Assembly: GCA_029565415.1 (NCBI GenBank)
Contig: JAKQOH010000032.1
Location: 1-64,000 of the forward strand
Source of the DNA: Candidatus Rifleibacteriota bacterium
Lineage (GTDB): Bacteria > Riflebacteria > Ozemobacteria > Ozemobacterales > Ozemobacteraceae
Length of the DNA: 64,000 nt
Direction of reading: 5' to 3'
The position numbers and the translations under genes were made by a program. The notes below the pieces were generated by a model that did not search any database, was not told the origin of the DNA, and was given only the letters and a program-made list of their open reading frames with translations. The number at the start of each line of letters is the position of its first letter. Position 1 is the stretch's first letter. Positions 61,032 to 64,000 of the stretch are shown in pieces.

Positions 61032-62557
61032 GGTTTTTCCTCTCGTGATGCGTAATTCGCCTCTTCGCCAGCGACGAAGGTGCGTTCGACCCGGATATTT
61101 TTCAGGGTGCCGGGTGCGACGGCAAAGGGATCGAGGGGGAGGCAGACGAAGTCGGCGTGGAAGCCGGGAGCGAGGAAGCCGCGTTCCGGGGCGGATTCGG
61201 CGTACCGGTGCGGCTCGACGATGAAGGCGTGGAGAGCTTCGTTCAGGGAGAGGCGCTCGGATGGGGTGGGGTGATTGACGAAGCCGTGAATGCCCAGGAA
61301 CGGATCTACCGGCGTGACGGGGCTGTCCGAACCTCCGGCAATGCGCAGGCCGGCCCGCAGCACGGACCGGAAAGGATTCGTGCGGGCTGCGCGGCTTCCG
61401 AGACGGAGGGCATACATGCCGGAATCGCCTCCCCAGAACACTTCAAAGGCGGGCTGCATCGAGATCAGGAGGTTTGCCTCTTTTGCCCGGCGGATCGCGT
61501 CGGGGGTGGGCAGTTCGAAATGCTCGATGCGGTGGGCAACCGGGGCGGTGAACAGATCCCGGTGTCGCAGATGGGCATCGGCAAGCGAGGCGATCGCGCG
61601 ATCGCCGATGGCATGCATGGCGAGTTGCATCCGGTGTTCGGAACAGAGGCGGATCAGCCGTTCGATATTGGCGGTGTCGCGGTAGATGACGCCTCTCGAG
61701 CCGGCCTCGTCAGCGTAGGGTTCGGAAAGCGCCGCCGTGCGCGAGCCGAACGAGCCGTCGATGAACAGACAGCCGCCGAGGCGGGGCCAACCGCTCGCGC
61801 GTGCGAGAGAGGGGTCATCCGACTGATGGTAGAGCGTGCCGCCGAACCCGGGCCGGGCGAGGAACCCGGCGATCATCGTCACATCGTCGTTCGTGGCGCT
61901 CCAGCCGCCCTCGAGGGCGTGCACCCGGGTGACACCGGCGTCGAGGCAGAACCGACGGGCTTTTTCGAGAGCCAGCAGCTTCATCTCGCGCGGAAGATCG
62001 GCCATCGCGAGGGATGCCAGTCCATTGTAGGCATCCTTGATGAATCGGCCGTTCTCCGGCTTCCAGTCCGGGTTTTGCTGGGCAGCCCAGCGCACCGTCG
62101 CGGTGCTCGGAATCGCCGAATGCAGGTCGATGCGCGAGAGCCAGAGCCTGCGCGGCCCGACGATCGCGTCGAGCTCGTCAATGGTGGGCAGGCGGCGTTC
62201 CCGGAGCTGCGTCTCGTCGAGATTCCAGCCGAGAATCCAGTCGTAGGCGTGGGTTTTGGCGAAGGCGTCGAGGGTCTCGAACACGTCCGCCAGGGATCGG
62301 CACCGGTCGAAGCAGCAGCCGACGAGGGTCAGCCCCGTCTGCATGAAATGCACGTGCGCGTCGGCGAAGGCGGGCAGCACCACGGAGCCGTGCAGATCGA
62401 CCCGCTCGAGGCCCGCGTATTCCGGAGAACGTTCGAGGCCAAACCCCCGGGCGACGACGCGGCCGGCATCGACGGCGAAGGAGTCGAAGGCGGAAGGAGC
62501 ATAGTCGGGGCCATCGCGGCCGTCGGCATGAATGAAGAGGCGGGGCTGGCAGGCCAT
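61028..62557 (-). CDS. YtcJ-like metal-dependent amidohydrolase
   Basis: 509 residues. First metal site HVHF in DAHVHFMQTG; further His in AMHAIGDRAI and VAHRIEHFELP; Asp in GGSDSPVTPVDP. The order and spacing match the YtcJ/amidohydrolase_3 family. No signal peptide: it is cytoplasmic. The substrate is unknown. ATG 62557 is 5 bases after the preceding gene on the minus strand; no strong ribosome site, so coupling to that gene is likely. Confidence 0.88.
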   Translation of the reverse strand: MACQPRLFIHADGRDGPDYAPSAFDSFAVDAGRVVARGFGLERSPEYAGLERVDLHGSVVLPAFADAHVHFMQTGLTLVGCCFDRCRSLADVFETLDAFAKTHAYDWILGWNLDETQLRERRLPTIDELDAIVGPRRLWLSRIDLHSAIPSTATVRWAAQQNPDWKPENGRFIKDAYNGLASLAMADLPREMKLLALEKARRFCLDAGVTRVHALEGGWSATNDDVTMIAGFLARPGFGGTLYHQSDDPSLARASGWPRLGGCLFIDGSFGSRTAALSEPYADEAGSRGVIYRDTANIERLIRLCSEHRMQLAMHAIGDRAIASLADAHLRHRDLFTAPVAHRIEHFELPTPDAIRRAKEANLLISMQPAFEVFWGGDSGMYALRLGSRAARTNPFRSVLRAGLRIAGGSDSPVTPVDPFLGIHGFVNHPTPSERLSLNEALHAFIVEPHRYAESAPERGFLAPGFHADFVCLPLDPFAVAPGTLKNIRVERTFVAGEEANYASREEKP

Positions 62558-62562
62558 CCGGG

Positions 62563-62898
62563 TCAGGGGAAGACTTCGTCCCAGGCGGTTTTCAGGCGCC
62601 AGAGCGACGCGGCGACCCATTTTGCGGGAGGCAGGATGAGGCCGGCCACCAGATCGAGAAGCCGCGACAGACGGGTGAGGCGAAAAACCCACCAGAGAAT
62701 GACGAATGCGGCAGCGGCGGTTCCGGCGAGGGCCGTGTAGAAGAACCAGACACCACGCTTCGCGGCGGGGCGGCAGAAGGGATCGAGGCGGCACGGGGAC
62801 GCCTCGTTCCCGAGAACGCGGCAGGCGACCTGCGCAGGCGCCGCATGGGAAACGGGACGGCCGGAGCACTCCCGGTTGAGACGATCGAGCCTGACCAT
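62563..62898 (-). CDS. Small membrane protein with Cys-containing N-terminus
   Basis: 111 residues. The first 45 residues contain four Cys and many Arg; a hydrophobic helix follows (~49-70) and a second amphipathic stretch (~78-100). ATG 62898 lies six bases after a good -10 hexamer, so the mRNA may be leaderless. No family recognised. Confidence 0.6.
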   Translation of the reverse strand: MVRLDRLNRECSGRPVSHAAPAQVACRVLGNEASPCRLDPFCRPAAKRGVWFFYTALAGTAAAAFVILWWVFRLTRLSRLLDLVAGLILPPAKWVAASLWRLKTAWDEVFP

Positions 62899-62904
62899 GC
62901 CGCC

Positions 62905-62933
62905 ACTATACCAAGAACCCACGTTCGACACAA
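62905..62933 (-). promoter_or_regulatory. Predicted promoter giving a leaderless mRNA
   Basis: Minus strand: TTGTGT (62933-62928), a 17-base spacer ending in TGG, and TATAGT (62910-62905). Only six bases separate it from ATG 62898, so transcription should start at the A of the start codon. It drives the small membrane protein, amidohydrolase, secreted protein and perhaps dapL. Confidence 0.65.
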
Positions 62934-63028
62934 GCCAACCACGCAATCACCTTCCCATCTGCGTCATCTGCAATATCTGCGGATCGTATTCCGAGACGGA
63001 AATTTTTGAATGTGTGCACGACGGGGCG

Positions 63029-63037
63029 TGGTATACT
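63029..63037 (+). promoter_or_regulatory. Extended -10 of the OPT transporter gene
   Basis: TGG-TATACT; TTGAAT is 20 bases upstream (63006-63011). The leader to ATG 63132 is about 90 bases. Confidence 0.5.
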
Positions 63038-63131
63038 CGCTCGGACAAGCGTGGCCCGTTTTCGAGGCACACGAAATCCACGAGGCAACAAGCCCCAGGC
63101 GTTGGCTCAGGGAGGAAGGGAACCGTCATTC

Positions 63132-64000
63132 ATGGATACCACTCACGAGAAAAAACTGACCCCCGAAGAAATCGAGATGAACTGGTACAAAAACGTGTAT
63201 CAGGGCGATCACATGCCGCAGCTGACGATCCGGGCCGTTCTGATGGGCTCGCTGCTCGGCGGCTTCATGTCGCTCTCGAATCTGTACGTCGGTCTCAAGA
63301 CGGGGTGGGGGCTGGGCGTGGCGATCACGGCCTGCATCCTCAGCTTCGCGATCTACAAGTCGCTGATGGCCGTGTTCCCGAAATGGTTCCCGACCGACAT
63401 GACGATTCTCGAAAACAACTGCATGCAGTCGACGGCCAGCTCGGCCGGCTACTCGACGGGCGGCACGATGGTCTCGGCGATCGCCGCGTATCTGCTCGTC
63501 ACGGGTCACCACATGCCCTGGACGGTGCTCGCGCTGTGGACCTTCTTCCTCGCCGCGCTGGGCGTTTTCATGGCGATCCCGATGAAACGGCAGATGATCA
63601 ACATCGAGCAGCTCAAGTTCCCCAGCGGCATCGCCGCCGCCGAGACGCTCAAGAGCCTTCACGCCGCCGGCCAGGATGCGGTGGACAAGGCCCGCTCCCT
63701 GGGAATCGCGGCCACGCTCGGCGCGATCATCGCCTGGCTGCGTGATGCCGCGCTGCCTGCCGCGCTCGCGATTCCGGCGCATGCGCACATTCCCGGCAAG
63801 ATCCTCGGGCTGCCGTTCCTGAAATGGACGATCGGGTTCGAGATGAGCGCGATCATGATCGCCGCCGGCTCGATCATGGGCTTCAAGATCGCATGGTCGC
63901 TGCTTCTCGGCGCCCTCATCAACTACGGGTTCCTCGCGCCCGCCATGGTGAACGCCGGGGCGATCGACACGATCAATACGAGCCTGCCGGTTCTGATGCC
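63132..64000 (+). CDS. OPT family oligopeptide transporter, N-terminal part
   Basis: 289 codons to the window edge, still open. Hydrophobic helices near ~35-55, 65-85, 115-135, 140-160, 200-225, 240-260 and 260-285. Family-like segments include LTIRAVLMGSLLGGFMSLSNLYVGLKTGWG, written here only in part as LTIRAVLMGSLLGG, and LKFPSGIAAAETLKSL. It imports peptides or metal-chelate complexes at the inner membrane. The gene is truncated by the window, not by mutation. Confidence 0.9.
   Translation, partial: MDTTHEKKLTPEEIEMNWYKNVYQGDHMPQLTIRAVLMGSLLGGFMSLSNLYVGLKTGWGLGVAITACILSFAIYKSLMAVFPKWFPTDMTILENNCMQSTASSAGYSTGGTMVSAIAAYLLVTGHHMPWTVLALWTFFLAALGVFMAIPMKRQMINIEQLKFPSGIAAAETLKSLHAAGQDAVDKARSLGIAATLGAIIAWLRDAALPAALAIPAHAHIPGKILGLPFLKWTIGFEMSAIMIAAGSIMGFKIAWSLLLGALINYGFLAPAMVNAGAIDTINTSLPVLM

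Overview
This is a 64 kb piece of a GC-rich bacterial chromosome, gene-dense, with short intergenic gaps, one tRNA gene, and no CRISPR array, insertion sequence, integrase or phage block that I could recognise. The cell is diderm: the window encodes a Do-type periplasmic protease, an outer-membrane beta-barrel fusion protein, a periplasmic endonuclease and many Sec signal peptides. Metabolic markers are LL-diaminopimelate aminotransferase, Aquifex-type aconitase, a tungsten-type aldehyde:ferredoxin oxidoreductase and a fused mannose-1-phosphate guanylyltransferase/phosphomannomutase. No gene names a phylum. The mix fits an uncultured, mostly anaerobic Gram-negative lineage (for example the Riflebacteria/Ozemobacterota type), but that placement is a low-confidence inference.

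Layout. 1-10.4 kb, mostly plus strand: an HD-GYP phosphodiesterase, an ECF sigma / anti-sigma / MucD-like protease operon, a PtsN-like PTS IIA gene, aconitase, an FAH-family hydrolase and an SH3-TPR envelope protein. 10.4-20 kb: a membrane beta-propeller protein, an ATPase-GAF-GGDEF regulator facing it, a degenerate subtilase with a secreted partner, and a very large AbiEi-like/TPR/winged-helix regulator. 20-26 kb: a NapH-like ferredoxin membrane protein, a secreted protein, tRNA-Asn, a secreted coiled-coil protein, a radical SAM/SPASM enzyme with a secreted zinc-ribbon protein, and a YccF-like membrane protein. 26.3-29.2 kb: the aor-moaD-thiF cofactor cluster. 29.2-41 kb, minus strand: two histidine kinases with a receiver protein, a dead signal-peptidase-like zinc-ribbon protein, a phospholipase-D-like protein, a dynamin-like GTPase and a ClpB-like AAA+ ATPase. 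41.2-55 kb, plus strand: endonuclease I, DnaE, a beta-barrel protein, a phosphodiester glycosidase, YgiQ, a GNAT protein and the mannose nucleotide enzyme. 55.1-59 kb: an island of small secreted proteins that looks richer in A+T. 59-64 kb: DapL, a secreted protein, a YtcJ-like amidohydrolase, a small membrane protein and the start of an OPT transporter.

Themes. Three separate proteins keep a protease fold but appear to have lost its catalytic residues (subtilase, signal peptidase I, gluzincin-like). Cyclic-di-GMP signalling is present as an intact HD-GYP enzyme and as a GGDEF protein with a damaged active site and an intact inhibitory site. Promoters repeatedly carry an extended -10 of the form TGG-TAnnnT, and at two genes the -10 lies six bases before the start codon, which predicts leaderless mRNAs. 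A family of short palindromes (GTAGGGGCGG...CCGCCCC type) sits in gaps between operons.
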